A stretch of 30,616 bases of DNA. Origin: a virus. This document shows positions 1-8,881 of the stretch, in pieces. The DNA is taken from the IMG/VR virus record IMGVR_UViG_3300040816_000165, positions 1 to 30,616 of that record; one strand, written 5' to 3'. The notes beneath the pieces were generated by a model, which ran no database searches, was not told the origin of the DNA, and was given only the letters and a program-made list of their open reading frames with translations. Both the position numbers and the translations under genes were made by a program. Numbering within the stretch: the stretch's first letter is position 1; every line of letters begins with the position of its first letter.

Positions 1-620
1 TTCACTCTTGCATGTCCCCATTGTTCAGGAGTTGTGCCTGGTCTATGTCCAGTCTTCCATGCGGCTACACCCCTGTTGTATACTTTTTTAAGAATACCAA
101 AAGGGATACCTGTTTTCTCTGCTTTCTTCTTGAGAGATGCATCTGCATTTTCTTCTATTTCAGTCGATTCTTCTTTAACGTCTTTAACGGGAATATAACT
201 TATTAATTTGTTAATCTGTTTAGGAGTTCCTTTTATTTCCAATTTCTCTGCAGAACCACTTCCAATTTTTTTAGGATTTAAACCTGCTTTCTTCGCCCAA
301 CCAAAAAGTTCCTTTCTAGTATCTTGCATAAAACCTCTCATGGGTAAAGATAGTTCTAATTCTTTAGCCTCTTCAACTTCTTCAGTTGATTCTTTGAGTT
401 TTACTTTAATCGCTTCGTTGTAAGGGAAACCTTTTAGAGGATTGTCAAACACTTGACTGAAGTGTTTCTTTTTCTTCTCTTTTGCTTCTTCGTGATATGC
501 TTTATTTCTATCCTCTATATATTTCTCTACTGATTGACCAGGCGTATCTTCTTGATATGCATTTCTGATTTCATCAGTTCCTACTTCGTGAACTCCGTTA
601 TCGTGTTTATTTCCTACCAT
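1..620 (-). CDS. DUF5824-like phage protein, partial (C-terminus beyond the window)
   Basis: An open frame begins at ATG 620 and runs off the left edge, so about 206 residues are visible. A purine-rich site AAAAGGGG lies about 10 nt upstream. The N-terminal two thirds is charged and rich in Lys and Glu. The last visible part (GIPFGILKKVYNRG, then GHRPGTTPEQWGHARV) resembles the short DUF5824-type segment found at the ends of many T4-like cyanophage and pelagiphage proteins; this is recognition from memory. The gene overlaps the stop of the upstream HNH-tailed gene by 14 bp, suggesting coupled translation. Function is unknown; a virion-associated or processing role is possible but not shown. 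Confidence 0.75.
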   Translation of the reverse strand, partial: MVGNKHDNGVHEVGTDEIRNAYQEDTPGQSVEKYIEDRNKAYHEEAKEKKKKHFSQVFDNPLKGFPYNEAIKVKLKESTEEVEEAKELELSLPMRGFMQDTRKELFGWAKKAGLNPKKIGSGSAEKLEIKGTPKQINKLISYIPVKDVKEESTEIEENADASLKKKAEKTGIPFGILKKVYNRGVAAWKTGHRPGTTPEQWGHARV

Positions 621-1725
621 TTGGTAATAACCCCTTTTCTTTTAGTTTTCTGAGTCTTGGTTCAGACCTATTATATTTTTGTGATACTATTGATAGGTTA
701 GACTTATCGTTGTTCATAGGGTTGTTATCCTTATGATGTACGTCTTTTCCTTTTATATCTTTTCTATCTTTTAAACTTCTACGTGCTTCATTTCTTTTTG
801 CACGTCTTTGTATTTGTTCGGGTTTAGAATGATAATCTGCATACTCTTTTTTATAATCCCTATCTTCCTCAACATCTTCTTTCTTATTTCTTTTATCATA
901 GTCTTTGATAGATTTTCTTGCAATTTTCATCATTGCCTTTTGATGTGCTTTCTGTTGAGACTTAGTTTTTTCTCTTTGTCTATCTGCAAATCTTTCTTCA
1001 ATAGTTTCTTCGGATTGTGATTCTCTTTTCTTCTCTGCAGATTTTCTATCTGCATCACGTTTTGACTGAATCTGTTTATCTTGTGTTTCTTTTTCTTTTT
1101 GACCTTCTACTCTTTTAGTTTCTCTATCGTGTCTATCTTTGAGTGCCTCTAATTCTTGTTCGTGATTTACCTTAAGTCTTTCCATCTCTTCTGCATGTTT
1201 TGCCTTAAGTTGAGCCGCATCAACAGCTGCATCTTCTTGAAGTTCGTCACCCATTCTTAAAAATAGTGTTCCTTTCTTTTGCATTTTATCTGATACAGTC
1301 ATTCCAACCATTTGTGCAAGTTGGTTAATAAGTTTTACACCATCAATTTGTCTTCTAGTATACAAGTCCTGCATTTTATTTTGTATCTCAACTGCAATTT
1401 TTTTGATAATTTGAGATGCTGGTGCAACTATTTTACCTTCTTCTAAATCTTCACCAAATACTTTCTTGAATTTTTTAGTGTGTTGTGAGGGTTTGGTTTC
1501 TGCAGACTTATCGCCTGGTGCAGGTTCGTATGCAGAAGGGTCATCATCGTCTTTTTTAGTTCCCTTCTCAAAGTGTCTTGCACGTGCTTGTTTAGTGGAC
1601 TTTGCCATATCATCACCCTCAGCGTCTTTTGCATAATACTTAGACGGTTGAGTTCCTTCTCGGTCTTTGATATCCTTATCTTGTGCGACCTTTTTCTTCT
1701 CTAATAATGTATTTAATAAGTCCAT
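607..1725 (-). CDS. Coiled-coil protein with C-terminal HNH-like motif
   Basis: 372 residues from ATG 1725. A TTG at 1758 would add 11 residues, but the ATG sits exactly 5 nt after a CCTAAATA late-promoter-like box, so it is preferred. The middle is a long, extremely charged helical stretch rich in Lys, Glu, Arg and Gln, probably coiled coil. The C-terminus carries GKDVHHKDNNPMNNDKSNL, which has the His-His-x-Asp-Asn...Asn pattern of HNH nuclease motifs. The rest of an HNH fold is not obvious, so this could be a small nuclease module on a structural or scaffold-like protein, or a degenerate remnant. It lies 13 nt after the NadR-like gene. Function is unknown. Confidence 0.7.
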   Translation of the reverse strand: MDLLNTLLEKKKVAQDKDIKDREGTQPSKYYAKDAEGDDMAKSTKQARARHFEKGTKKDDDDPSAYEPAPGDKSAETKPSQHTKKFKKVFGEDLEEGKIVAPASQIIKKIAVEIQNKMQDLYTRRQIDGVKLINQLAQMVGMTVSDKMQKKGTLFLRMGDELQEDAAVDAAQLKAKHAEEMERLKVNHEQELEALKDRHDRETKRVEGQKEKETQDKQIQSKRDADRKSAEKKRESQSEETIEERFADRQREKTKSQQKAHQKAMMKIARKSIKDYDKRNKKEDVEEDRDYKKEYADYHSKPEQIQRRAKRNEARRSLKDRKDIKGKDVHHKDNNPMNNDKSNLSIVSQKYNRSEPRLRKLKEKGLLPNGRK

Positions 1726-1730
1726 GATAC

Positions 1731-1738
1731 TATTTAGG
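1731..1738 (-). promoter_or_regulatory. Late-promoter-like box CCTAAATA, 5 nt before ATG
   Basis: CCTAAATA differs from the T4 late box TATAAATA at two positions. It is followed by GTATC and the ATG at 1725, the same N5 spacing seen at four perfect late boxes in this window. The same 8-mer recurs at 4364-4371. Activity is inferred. Confidence 0.45.
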
Positions 1739-3127
1739 TCAATTAATTCTTGTTGCAACTGTCTTCTTACCAGTCTTTCTGTTTTTGGTTATTTTTAAGT
1801 CTGACTTGAATGGACTTGGTTTATCGGGTGTTTTCACTGTATCTTTACCTTTACCTTTCATCTTCAGTTCGTAAGATTTCCATTTCATTGCAATTTTATT
1901 TTTGGGAAATGAAGTAGTCCACCCCATTAATTTTGCATAGAGACTATTCGCTTTCTTTTCTAATGATGCAAGGTCATCATCATTCTTAACTTCTACAAAA
2001 TTTCTACCAAAAATTTTCTTGAGGTCATTCATATTTTTTTGTGCAGTTTCCCAATCTTTTTGCACAATTTCTTTTGGTAGTTTTCTTGCTCTCATTTCAT
2101 TTCGTTTTTGTGCATTTTCTAAAGATGCATTTACGAATATCATTTTGTATTCGTATCCAATTCTTTCTAACATCTCCACGTATTTTTTCACTTTAGTGAG
2201 GTTTGCACTTGTAGTGTCAAATATCATACCGAGTCTACCCATAATATAGTCGTCCATATTTTTTGTAGTGATTTTCTTTGCCTTTGCACGAATAGGGTCT
2301 ATCTTATCAAAGTCTGCACCTCTAAGGTCAAGTGTAAGTCCTGCCTTTTTAAGTCCGTTCTCGAATGCTTTATCTGTATTGACAAGTTTAAGACCAAGTG
2401 CCTTTAAAGATAATTTATCTACGACTGTAGATTTACCTGAACCTGGCCCACCTGAGAAGAATACTGCTTTGAATATGCCAGGGTCATATACACCTTCTGT
2501 AATTAAATCTTCTACCATATAGTGTGGAAGTGTACCTTCTGCAATACCCATTCCTTTACGGATATCTTTATATAATAATTCTTTATCCCTCTTGTTTCTT
2601 GTAGGAACTCCTTGTGAGAAGTTTTCAAAATCTCCCTTCTCTGCATATGCTCTCATTTTACTTGCACTCATTCCACTTACGTCATCACTATTAGAATCTC
2701 TTTCTCCTGCAGATACAACTTCAATAGAATCAAACTTGTAGAATCCATGACGTGCTTTAACTCCGTTATATTTGTTCAATAACATGTCAAATTCTTTGAT
2801 ACGGTCTGAACCTACAACCATTCTTATTTTTTTATATCCTTTATAGTGTAGTTCATTTGCAACATCAAACACTGTTCTTGCATTTGCATCAACAACAATT
2901 CTTCCGAAAAATCTTCTTAGATATTTTATTTTGTCTTTGTGTGATAGTGGATTTTTTTGACGGTCATTTGAGTGTGAAGTGAATAATAGAACATCATCAC
3001 CTTTTGATTCTTTCTTCAATTTATCGACTAACTTTGCATGTCCAGTAGTTGGAGGATTAAATCTTCCGAAGCTAAACACTGCACCCTTGTCTTTTGCTTC
3101 TGTTAAAAATTTACCAAATGTTTTCAT
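1739..3127 (-). CDS. NadR-like bifunctional nucleotidyltransferase / P-loop kinase
   Basis: 462 residues. The N-terminal domain (about 15-175) has a cytidylyltransferase/NMN adenylyltransferase signature: FNPPTTGH at 23-30 matches the (H/T)xGH nucleotide-binding motif, and MSASKMR at 153-159 matches the ISxTxxR-type motif. The C-terminal domain has a P-loop, GGPGSGKS at 226-233, followed by a kinase-like fold with a basic tail. Nucleotidyltransferase plus kinase is the architecture of NadR (NMN adenylyltransferase plus ribosylnicotinamide kinase), so an NAD-salvage or nucleotide-repair role is plausible. The kinase could instead be zeta-toxin or polynucleotide-kinase like. Its start overlaps the upstream KWDG gene by one base (TAATG). 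Confidence 0.75.
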   Translation of the reverse strand: MKTFGKFLTEAKDKGAVFSFGRFNPPTTGHAKLVDKLKKESKGDDVLLFTSHSNDRQKNPLSHKDKIKYLRRFFGRIVVDANARTVFDVANELHYKGYKKIRMVVGSDRIKEFDMLLNKYNGVKARHGFYKFDSIEVVSAGERDSNSDDVSGMSASKMRAYAEKGDFENFSQGVPTRNKRDKELLYKDIRKGMGIAEGTLPHYMVEDLITEGVYDPGIFKAVFFSGGPGSGKSTVVDKLSLKALGLKLVNTDKAFENGLKKAGLTLDLRGADFDKIDPIRAKAKKITTKNMDDYIMGRLGMIFDTTSANLTKVKKYVEMLERIGYEYKMIFVNASLENAQKRNEMRARKLPKEIVQKDWETAQKNMNDLKKIFGRNFVEVKNDDDLASLEKKANSLYAKLMGWTTSFPKNKIAMKWKSYELKMKGKGKDTVKTPDKPSPFKSDLKITKNRKTGKKTVATRIN

Positions 3128-4326
3128 TACTTGTCCCAGTTCTTTTGTGCAGTAAAGTTATTGAATGCAAACTCCATTCTATCTACAAGTTTGACTGCAC
3201 TTCCTGATTTATCAATTGCAACATATCCCTCGGGATTTACAACTTCAAATCCTGTTGTTGTTTTCTTAAAGGTTCCTATACTCTTTACTCTATTTAGTCC
3301 CTCAATAATCAACTGTTTTGCAATTACTAAGTGTTCCATGAACTTAGTAAGATTGGTAATGAACTTATTTAAACTACGAAGTTCATTGTAAAGTTGTTCT
3401 CCAATCTCTGTTTTAATTTGTTTTGTTTTTTCCATTTTAACTTTTGCAACTACCTTATCTCTCCAGTAATTTTCAAAATGTTTCATGTATCCATTGTATG
3501 TTGGTTTGTATGAGCCACCTCTTATAAGTGTATTGCAATATGTTTTGTAAGTTGCACCTGCACCTTTCTTTGCGATAGTCTCCTGTATTTTTTGAAACTT
3601 AACTAAGTCTGTTTTTTTGATTCCATGGAATGCTTTACCGACTAGAGATAATTCTTGTGTAAGTTTAAGTGTTTCTTTTGCAGTAAGTGTTGAATTACCC
3701 GACACATCTTTATATGATGCATCATCTATCCAAACATCTGTACTACTTCCAAGATTGGATATATTTGCACCAAAACTTGCAGACAAGTCTTCTATTGTTC
3801 CACCAGTGTAAGTAGTGTGAAACACAATACCCATTTTAGAACTATCGATTGTCTTACCCAATTCAGAATCTTTATCTACAGCATATAAAATAGTGTTTGG
3901 TTGGAAAGTTATATATTCTTTACCATCTATAATTTTATTTGTTTTATCATCAGTATACATTAAATCACCTTGCATGATTGTATTCCAAGATAGTTTAGAT
4001 AAACACTGAAATGAAGTTAAGAATTTTTCTTGTAGTTGACCCGAAAGGTCTGAGTTTTTAATTTCGTGTTCTGAAGTATAGAACTTAGGTTCTTTATTAA
4101 ATAGAGATTTTTTTGCAACAAAGAACTGATTAGTTTCGGGGTGTTTACCACAAAAGATTGCAGGAGCTCCGTCCCATTTTACAGTCATATTTACAGAAGA
4201 TTTAGAATTACCCTTCATCATGTCTCTAAGACCTCTTAAGAAGTTTATCGCACCACGACCACCATCAATCCCCTGATTGATAATCTCGTCTTCTAAATGT
4301 TCAAGATGTAAGTTTTTTGCACCCAT
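3127..4326 (-). CDS. KWDG-motif phage protein, possible nucleotidyltransferase/ligase fold
   Basis: 399 residues. TVKWDGAPAIFCG around residues 48-60 resembles motif I (KxDG) of ATP-dependent DNA/RNA ligases and capping enzymes, where K50 would be the adenylylated lysine. A Lys-rich stretch with an AKKS segment follows. I recall this family as a conserved uncharacterised protein of T4-like cyanophages and pelagiphages (DUF6267-type). The other ligase motifs are not clear by eye, so enzymatic activity is inference. ATG 4326 has no Shine-Dalgarno site and lies 5 nt after TATAATTA. It is translated just before the NadR-like gene (1 bp overlap), suggesting a linked nucleotide or RNA-end function. 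Confidence 0.6.
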   Translation of the reverse strand: MGAKNLHLEHLEDEIINQGIDGGRGAINFLRGLRDMMKGNSKSSVNMTVKWDGAPAIFCGKHPETNQFFVAKKSLFNKEPKFYTSEHEIKNSDLSGQLQEKFLTSFQCLSKLSWNTIMQGDLMYTDDKTNKIIDGKEYITFQPNTILYAVDKDSELGKTIDSSKMGIVFHTTYTGGTIEDLSASFGANISNLGSSTDVWIDDASYKDVSGNSTLTAKETLKLTQELSLVGKAFHGIKKTDLVKFQKIQETIAKKGAGATYKTYCNTLIRGGSYKPTYNGYMKHFENYWRDKVVAKVKMEKTKQIKTEIGEQLYNELRSLNKFITNLTKFMEHLVIAKQLIIEGLNRVKSIGTFKKTTTGFEVVNPEGYVAIDKSGSAVKLVDRMEFAFNNFTAQKNWDK

Positions 4327-4331
4327 AGTAG

Positions 4332-4339
4332 TAATTATA
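4332..4339 (-). promoter_or_regulatory. Degenerate late-promoter-like box TATAATTA, 5 nt before ATG
   Basis: TATAATTA, then CTACT, then ATG 4326. It matches seven of eight positions of TATAAATA with the N5 spacing seen elsewhere. A second box, CCTAAATA, lies at 4364-4371. A 7-bp inverted repeat (ATAGTAG/CTACTAT) spans this leader and would pair across the start codon in a longer transcript. Confidence 0.4.
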
Positions 4340-4393
4340 CACTTTTTTTATGTGTTTGTCTACTATTTAGGTATTTTTAAAGGGTAGTATTGA

Positions 4394-4813
4394 TTATGCA
4401 GGGTCGGCTTGCATAGTTGCAAGAGTAGATTCTGCAGTTGCAAGTTCACTCTCTTTAGTTGAAATCCATGAAGTCCAATTACCGTTTTCATAACCCTCTG
4501 AACCAATCATTTCCCACTGCCACCAATCGTAGTTTACATCAGGAAGCATAGTTGTTCCACTATCGACATATGATTCGTTGAGAGTACCAGTCATTGAATT
4601 AGTTGCAGAATTGTATGTTTTACCACTCCAAGTTGCATTTGGATTGTTGGTTCTCCAATCTGCCCAAAATTGAGTTCTTGTTCCATTCCATACACGAAAA
4701 GGATTACCTTTTCCTACAAAATTGTATGAAACGTCTTTGACCCAGTTTATATCTTCTTTTAAACCATCAACTATGTCTTGTTGGTCTGCAATTTGTTGTG
4801 TTGTATAAGGCAT
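4394..4813 (-). CDS. Unknown 139-aa Trp-rich protein
   Basis: 139 residues with no family recognised. The two ends look helical: residues 1-25 are rich in Gln and Asp, and the last 25 are rich in Ala, Thr and Glu. The middle holds many Trp, Tyr and Asn (for example WADWRTNNPNATWSG and YDWWQWEMIG), suggesting a small beta or carbohydrate-facing module as in minor virion or tail-associated proteins. This is only composition-based. It has its own late promoter (TATAAATA at 4844-4851) and an ordinary leader of about 25 nt with GGAG 6 nt before ATG, so late expression is likely. Confidence 0.7.
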   Translation of the reverse strand: MPYTTQQIADQQDIVDGLKEDINWVKDVSYNFVGKGNPFRVWNGTRTQFWADWRTNNPNATWSGKTYNSATNSMTGTLNESYVDSGTTMLPDVNYDWWQWEMIGSEGYENGNWTSWISTKESELATAESTLATMQADPA

Positions 4814-4843
4814 ATGTACTCCGTAAGATAAATCTTATATCTT

Positions 4844-4851
4844 TATTTATA
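4844..4851 (-). promoter_or_regulatory. T4-type late promoter TATAAATA
   Basis: An exact TATAAATA box; +1 is predicted near 4838, leaving a leader of about 25 nt with the site CGGAG before ATG 4813. This is the conventional late-promoter-plus-RBS arrangement and contrasts with the leaderless sites elsewhere in the window. Confidence 0.75.
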
Positions 4852-4880
4852 CTTTTAAGTTCTTTGTTTAAGTAAAACTT

Positions 4881-5042
4881 TCATATTTTAGTAAGTGTAC
4901 TACTTTTTAACTGTTTATCTATTTTGGTAATTTGTTTTTTAAGAGATTCGTCTTCTTTGTTTTGCCTAAGTTTTTTCTTCAATTCAATTTTTTCTTGAAT
5001 CTTATTAATCACGTCATTAGGTTTTAATGTTTTTTTAACCAT
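4881..5042 (-). CDS. Small Lys-rich coiled-coil protein (53 aa)
   Basis: A short frame from ATG 5042 to TGA 4881 encodes 53 residues beginning MVKKTLKPNDVINKIQEKIE. It is strongly basic and probably one long helix or coiled coil. The start overlaps the stop of the 2OG-oxygenase-like gene by 8 bp (ATGGTTAA), the same overlap form used by several convincing gene pairs here, which supports it being real and translationally coupled. No family is recognised. DNA or RNA binding is possible from charge only. Confidence 0.6.
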   Translation of the reverse strand: MVKKTLKPNDVINKIQEKIELKKKLRQNKEDESLKKQITKIDKQLKSSTLTKI

Positions 5043-5841
5043 AATTTCTAAAACTTGGGGGTTTATATGCTTCCTCTCTCATACCAAATGGAACTGGAAC
5101 TACAGATAGATTTCCTGAAATTGTAATTCTATAGTCTTCAGAGGTATAAAAAGGATATACAGAATGAGTTGTTTCTGAAGGGAATATTAAACCCACCCCC
5201 TCATGTTTTTTTGATATTCTTATAGAATGGTCTGTTGTATTTTTTACATATGGGTCAATTCTATGTATATTAAAACAACTATTTACTCCTGATTTGTCAT
5301 TATAACAACTACTAAGGTCTGAAAAATGACTAAATTCATCTGTATCATATGGTATTTTCATAAAAACCACAAATGAATAATCACCACTATGTGTATGTGG
5401 AGGATTGAATTCATATCTTTTTTGATAATTTACCCACAAATTATCTAATTGTATTGCCCATTCGGTACCATTAGGAGTCATTTCTTTTATTTTTTGTTGA
5501 AAAGAAGGTTTAAAATTGTCACCATCTAAAATATCAGCAGATACTCCAGTGTATTCAGGTATAACTTTTCTAGTTGCTTTCGTATCAAATCCATAAGTGT
5601 CCTCATATTCATATACTAAAGATTCCAAAAATATACTAAATTTTTCCCATAGTTTTGGTTTAATATTTTGTAAAGAAAACTCACTTCGTAAATGACCTGC
5701 AAGGTTTGGAACCATAGTATCAGTAAGATTATCATTTGGTTCTGTGCCTATATATTCATTCATAATCTCTGAATATATGTCTGTTGGGAGTTTAAACTGT
5801 ACAACTCCACTTGTGGATAATTTCAATTCTCTTGTAATCAT
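5035..5841 (-). CDS. 2OG-Fe(II) oxygenase-like phage protein
   Basis: 268 residues. The C-terminal half looks like a double-stranded beta-helix dioxygenase: NPPHTHSGDYSF at 146-157 (candidate metal ligands H149, H151 or D154), a distal THSVYPF with H226, and RITISGN with R238 as the candidate 2-oxoglutarate-binding arginine. Proteins with this PPHxHxGDYSF signature are common in T4-like marine phages, by recollection, often annotated as 2OG-Fe(II) oxygenases of unknown substrate. Protein hydroxylation or nucleic-acid oxidation are both possible. It overlaps the gp41 stop by 4 bp (ATGA) and so is probably co-translated with the helicase. Confidence 0.65.
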   Translation of the reverse strand: MITRELKLSTSGVVQFKLPTDIYSEIMNEYIGTEPNDNLTDTMVPNLAGHLRSEFSLQNIKPKLWEKFSIFLESLVYEYEDTYGFDTKATRKVIPEYTGVSADILDGDNFKPSFQQKIKEMTPNGTEWAIQLDNLWVNYQKRYEFNPPHTHSGDYSFVVFMKIPYDTDEFSHFSDLSSCYNDKSGVNSCFNIHRIDPYVKNTTDHSIRISKKHEGVGLIFPSETTHSVYPFYTSEDYRITISGNLSVVPVPFGMREEAYKPPSFRNYG

Positions 5842-7208
5842 ATTTTAAAATCACTATATTTTGCATGACTCCCTTTATCAAATACTGGTGTATCATCTGA
5901 AGAGTCATATAACTCTTCTTGTGCTTCTTGTTCACAATCATAGAGTTTCATTCTACTTCTATCGATTCCAATGACAAATCTTTTGAAGACTGTAGGGTCA
6001 TTGTATCGATTCTTTAACTGTTTGACTACGAGTTGGTCTAGTTCTTCTAGTTCGTCACTAGTAATCAATGCAAACATAAAGTCTGCAGTTGCAGGTAGAC
6101 CAAAAGATTCTGAAGTATCAGTAAGTTCGATATCACTATTTCCATAACCACTTCTAGTAGTTTGAGTTGCACTCACTATGGGGACATCATACTCAACTGC
6201 AAGTCCTCTAAGTTCTTCTGCAATACTCTTTACAAGTGTGTAAGAGTTTGCACCTTGACCTGGCCTTACTCTATGTGATGCACATATATTTAGGTAATCT
6301 ATGAATATCATATCAGGACTGAAATCCTTTTTCAAAGAAAGTTCCTGTAGTAGGTGTCTGAAGTGTCCCACGTGTGCAGATGCAGTAGGATATTCTTTGA
6401 TAATCAGTTTACCTTTAGTTTTATCTCTTAGTTTATCAATCTTCTTATCATACATTTTCTTAGATAAGTCGGGAAGTTCTTTCATAGGAACGTTCATGAT
6501 GTTCGCATCAATACGTTCTGCGATTCTCTCTTCTGACATTTCAAGTGTAATGTATAGAATATTCTTGTTCATCATCAGAGCGGCACCTGCCATATGACAC
6601 ATGAATAATGATTTACCAACACCAGTTCCTGCAAGACAAATGTTTAGAGTCTTGTTAGGTAAACCACCCTTGGTAATCTTGTTGAAGTATTCTATATCAA
6701 ACGGAATCTTCTCTTCTTCCGTGTGATAGAACTCAAATCGTCTATCTGAATCTTCTATTTGGTCGTGTCCAATGTGTGTGTCAAAGGACACGGAAAGTGC
6801 ATCTTTCAATAGTTCGGGTATTTCACCTTTAGAACGTTTAGACTTTTCATCCAAGACTTCAATAGAGTCCATGACTGCAATATAGATTGCTCTATCTTTA
6901 CACCATTTCTCTGTTTCGTCTACTAACCACTCTTCAGCAGTTTCTTCGGATGTTCCCATGTTCTGTAGAATCGTTTTTGATGACTTCACAACATTATCGG
7001 ATAACGTTGTGTTGTTATCAAGGTTTATGAGAAGTGCCTCTACAGTTGGGGATTTGTTGTATTTGTCAAAGTAAGTTCTTACCTCTTTAAATACAGTCTG
7101 TTCGTCTAATTCGTTGAAATACTCTTCCTTAATGAAAGGAAGCACTTTTCGTGAAAAAGAATTACTCTGAATCAGATTCTTCAGTATTGTCGTTTCTAGT
7201 CTCACCAT
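5838..7208 (-). CDS. 41: Replicative DNA helicase, T4 gp41 / DnaB family
   Basis: 456 residues, close to T4 gp41. The N-terminal helical domain begins [13 protein letters not shown], and the RecA-like core follows with Walker A AGTGVGKS at 193-200, a LEMSEE segment and Walker [23 protein letters not shown] segment late in the core matches DnaB-type motif H3. It is the hexameric 5'-3' helicase that unwinds at the fork together with primase and loader, neither of which is in this window. An AGGA site lies about 10 nt before ATG 7208. The start overlaps the end of UvsX by 47 bp, so it depends on the uvsX transcript. The gene 43, uvsX, 41 order agrees with T4. Confidence 0.95.
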   Translation of the reverse strand: MVRLETTILKNLIQSNSFSRKVLPFIKEEYFNELDEQTVFKEVRTYFDKYNKSPTVEALLINLDNNTTLSDNVVKSSKTILQNMGTSEETAEEWLVDETEKWCKDRAIYIAVMDSIEVLDEKSKRSKGEIPELLKDALSVSFDTHIGHDQIEDSDRRFEFYHTEEEKIPFDIEYFNKITKGGLPNKTLNICLAGTGVGKSLFMCHMAGAALMMNKNILYITLEMSEERIAERIDANIMNVPMKELPDLSKKMYDKKIDKLRDKTKGKLIIKEYPTASAHVGHFRHLLQELSLKKDFSPDMIFIDYLNICASHRVRPGQGANSYTLVKSIAEELRGLAVEYDVPIVSATQTTRSGYGNSDIELTDTSESFGLPATADFMFALITSDELEELDQLVVKQLKNRYNDPTVFKRFVIGIDRSRMKLYDCEQEAQEELYDSSDDTPVFDKGSHAKYSDFKI

Positions 7209-8211
7209 ACTTAAAATATTCCTGCGCTTTTTCCTCTAATGCATTCATTACATCTTCTGTAAAATACTTTTCGGGATTGTTATTGATTGTCTTACCAAAC
7301 TCTGTCTTACCGTTTGGAAGTTCCACTCTTGTAGACGATTTCTTAAAGATACCGAATGCAAGTGCCATATCGAGTAATCCGTAATATCTATCTAATCCTT
7401 TGTCATAGGATAGTCTTACATCAACTACTCTATTCTCTACGGTCAATCTTGACTTCGCATTTTTACAATGAATTATATTTCCAATTACTTCGGTTCCTTC
7501 CTTCTCTTTTTTCTTTGAAAGGTAAACAATAGAAGAGGCTGCATATTTCAATCCACTTCCACCACCCATTTCTTTTTGAGGGAACATAGAACCAATCACA
7601 TCATATGTGTGGTTAGTGACAATCATAGGAACTCCTGCACGACCAAGTTTTAGAGTTAAGACTCTGAATGCACCCTTTACTACTTGGGCACGTGTCATGT
7701 CTCTTGTCTCTTTACCGTCTGCAGTATCTTCGATTTCTTTGGTTGTTGATAACATACCAAGTGAATCAAGACACATCATCATTTTTGGTCTTTTTTCTTT
7801 AGGTGTTTCTAGATACTTATCTAGTATACTGATTGCTTGTGTTCTGAATTCTTGAACCGTGACAACTGGAATAATAACGAATCTTGAAGAATCAATTCCT
7901 CTTGACTCAATCATTTCTTTACTGATTGCAGATTCTGATTCAAAATACATTACTGCAGAATCAGGATTGTCTTCAAGAAACTGTTTACACATTCCTAGTG
8001 CAAAGAAAGTTTTACCTGTTGCAGACTCACCTGCGATTGCAGTGATTTTGTTTGAAGGTAGTCCACCGTGTAGTGAACCACTTAATAATGCGTTGAAGAT
8101 GTAGGAACCTGTATCAACAAAGTTATCTACGTCTCCAGCGGCAACTCCCTCAGAAACTATATTTGCATATTCGTTTCCACTGGACTTGACTAAATCTTTT
8201 ATAAATGACAT
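7162..8211 (-). CDS. uvsX: RecA-like recombinase UvsX
   Basis: 349 residues. A RecA/UvsX core with Walker A GESATGKT at 61-68, a MYFESESA segment, Walker [10 protein letters not shown], and an [10 protein letters not shown] segment characteristic of UvsX-type recombinases. It forms presynaptic filaments on ssDNA for strand exchange and recombination-dependent replication. Start: AGGAG lies 6 nt before ATG 8211, downstream of a near-consensus sigma70 promoter (8241-8269). Its 3' end overlaps gp41 by 47 bp. The C-terminus is acidic ([12 protein letters not shown]), as in many ssDNA-handling proteins that need charge-based regulation. Confidence 0.95.
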   Translation of the reverse strand: MSFIKDLVKSSGNEYANIVSEGVAAGDVDNFVDTGSYIFNALLSGSLHGGLPSNKITAIAGESATGKTFFALGMCKQFLEDNPDSAVMYFESESAISKEMIESRGIDSSRFVIIPVVTVQEFRTQAISILDKYLETPKEKRPKMMMCLDSLGMLSTTKEIEDTADGKETRDMTRAQVVKGAFRVLTLKLGRAGVPMIVTNHTYDVIGSMFPQKEMGGGSGLKYAASSIVYLSKKKEKEGTEVIGNIIHCKNAKSRLTVENRVVDVRLSYDKGLDRYYGLLDMALAFGIFKKSSTRVELPNGKTEFGKTINNNPEKYFTEDVMNALEEKAQEYFKYGETRNDNTEESDSE

Positions 8212-8240
8212 AAAACACTCCTCATAAATGTATACTTACT

Positions 8241-8280
8241 AGTATACTCTAGAGTCTAATGTCTGTAAAGGGGTTTTTTT
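8241..8280 (-). promoter_or_regulatory. Sigma70-type promoter of uvsX-41
   Basis: -35 TTTACA (8264-8269), 17-bp spacer, -10 TATACT (8241-8246); +1 near 8234, about 23 nt before ATG. Directly upstream of -35 is AAAAAAACCCC (8270-8280), shared with the promoters of the hsp20-like and peroxiredoxin genes. The spacer contains the palindrome CTCTAGAG, and the -10 lies in an inverted repeat TATAC/GTATA. Host RNA polymerase recognition is inferred, giving early or middle expression. Confidence 0.8.
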
Positions 8281-8431
8281 AATCTTTTTTGTTGTCTTCT
8301 ATGCAATCAAATTTGATGTGTTCTTCCATCATAGTTTTGATTTGTTTGATTTGCATTTCCATCATGATGATGAAACCAAAAATGGTTGCAATTGATATAA
8401 TGTAAAAACAATCTAAGGGAGATAATATCAT
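8279..8431 (-). CDS. Small single-pass membrane protein (50 aa)
   Basis: ATG 8431 to TAA 8279 encodes 50 residues. Residues 1-24 form one hydrophobic segment (MILSPLDCFYIISIATIFGF...), followed by a charged cytosolic-type tail with EMQIKQIKTMMEEHIKF. It overlaps the SNase-like gene stop by 4 bp (ATGA), the usual coupling signature. It would end just inside the A-tract of the uvsX promoter. No family is recognised. Confidence 0.6.
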   Translation of the reverse strand: MILSPLDCFYIISIATIFGFIIMMEMQIKQIKTMMEEHIKFDCIEDNKKD

Positions 8432-8868
8432 AATTCTACCTCACCTTTTTCTAGTAGAATTTCTCTATTTGCAAGGTGTTGTTCTTCTACTAAATCTTTG
8501 TTTTCACCACTATATTTTACTGCATGGTGGTCTTTAATCATTTGGTCGTTGATATTGATTTCTGTTTCGTATACAGGATGACCTTCTGCAAAATGAGCAA
8601 TAATTGTTCCAAGGATACGCCCAAACTTACCCTTATCGTGTGAAATTAAAGATAGACTTTCTGCACTTTCTAATAGTTTTTTAAGATGTTTTTTGGATGC
8701 TTTACCAAATTTCTTTTCGACTAAATCTCTTGTTCTAGATTCAGGTGTGTCAATTCCGACCATTCTGACTCTTTGTTTTTTTAAAACTGTAGAGAAACCT
8801 AAATCGATATCTACGTCAATTGTGTCACCATCTACCACTTTTACTACACTTACTTTATACTGATACAT
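8428..8868 (-). CDS. SNase-like thermonuclease
   Basis: 146 residues of the staphylococcal nuclease family. VKVVDGDTIDVDIDLGF gives the first strands and a metal Asp; RVRMVGIDTPESRT holds the catalytic Arg, Asp and Glu; GKFGRILGTI holds the second catalytic Arg. All classical residues appear present, so activity as a Ca-dependent nuclease is likely. No signal peptide is seen, so it would act in the cytoplasm, for example in host DNA breakdown. ATG 8868 lies exactly 5 nt after a perfect late box (8874-8881) with no Shine-Dalgarno site, predicting a leaderless late mRNA. Confidence 0.85.
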   Translation of the reverse strand: MYQYKVSVVKVVDGDTIDVDIDLGFSTVLKKQRVRMVGIDTPESRTRDLVEKKFGKASKKHLKKLLESAESLSLISHDKGKFGRILGTIIAHFAEGHPVYETEININDQMIKDHHAVKYSGENKDLVEEQHLANREILLEKGEVEL

Positions 8869-8873
8869 ATTGT

Positions 8874-8881
8874 TATTTATA
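8874..8881 (-). promoter_or_regulatory. Late promoter TATAAATA giving a leaderless SNase mRNA
   Basis: TATAAATA, ACAAT, then ATG 8868. T4 late boxes occupy about -13 to -6, so +1 falls on the A of the ATG. The box overlaps the stop codon of the upstream A-type Fe-S carrier gene. Confidence 0.7.
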
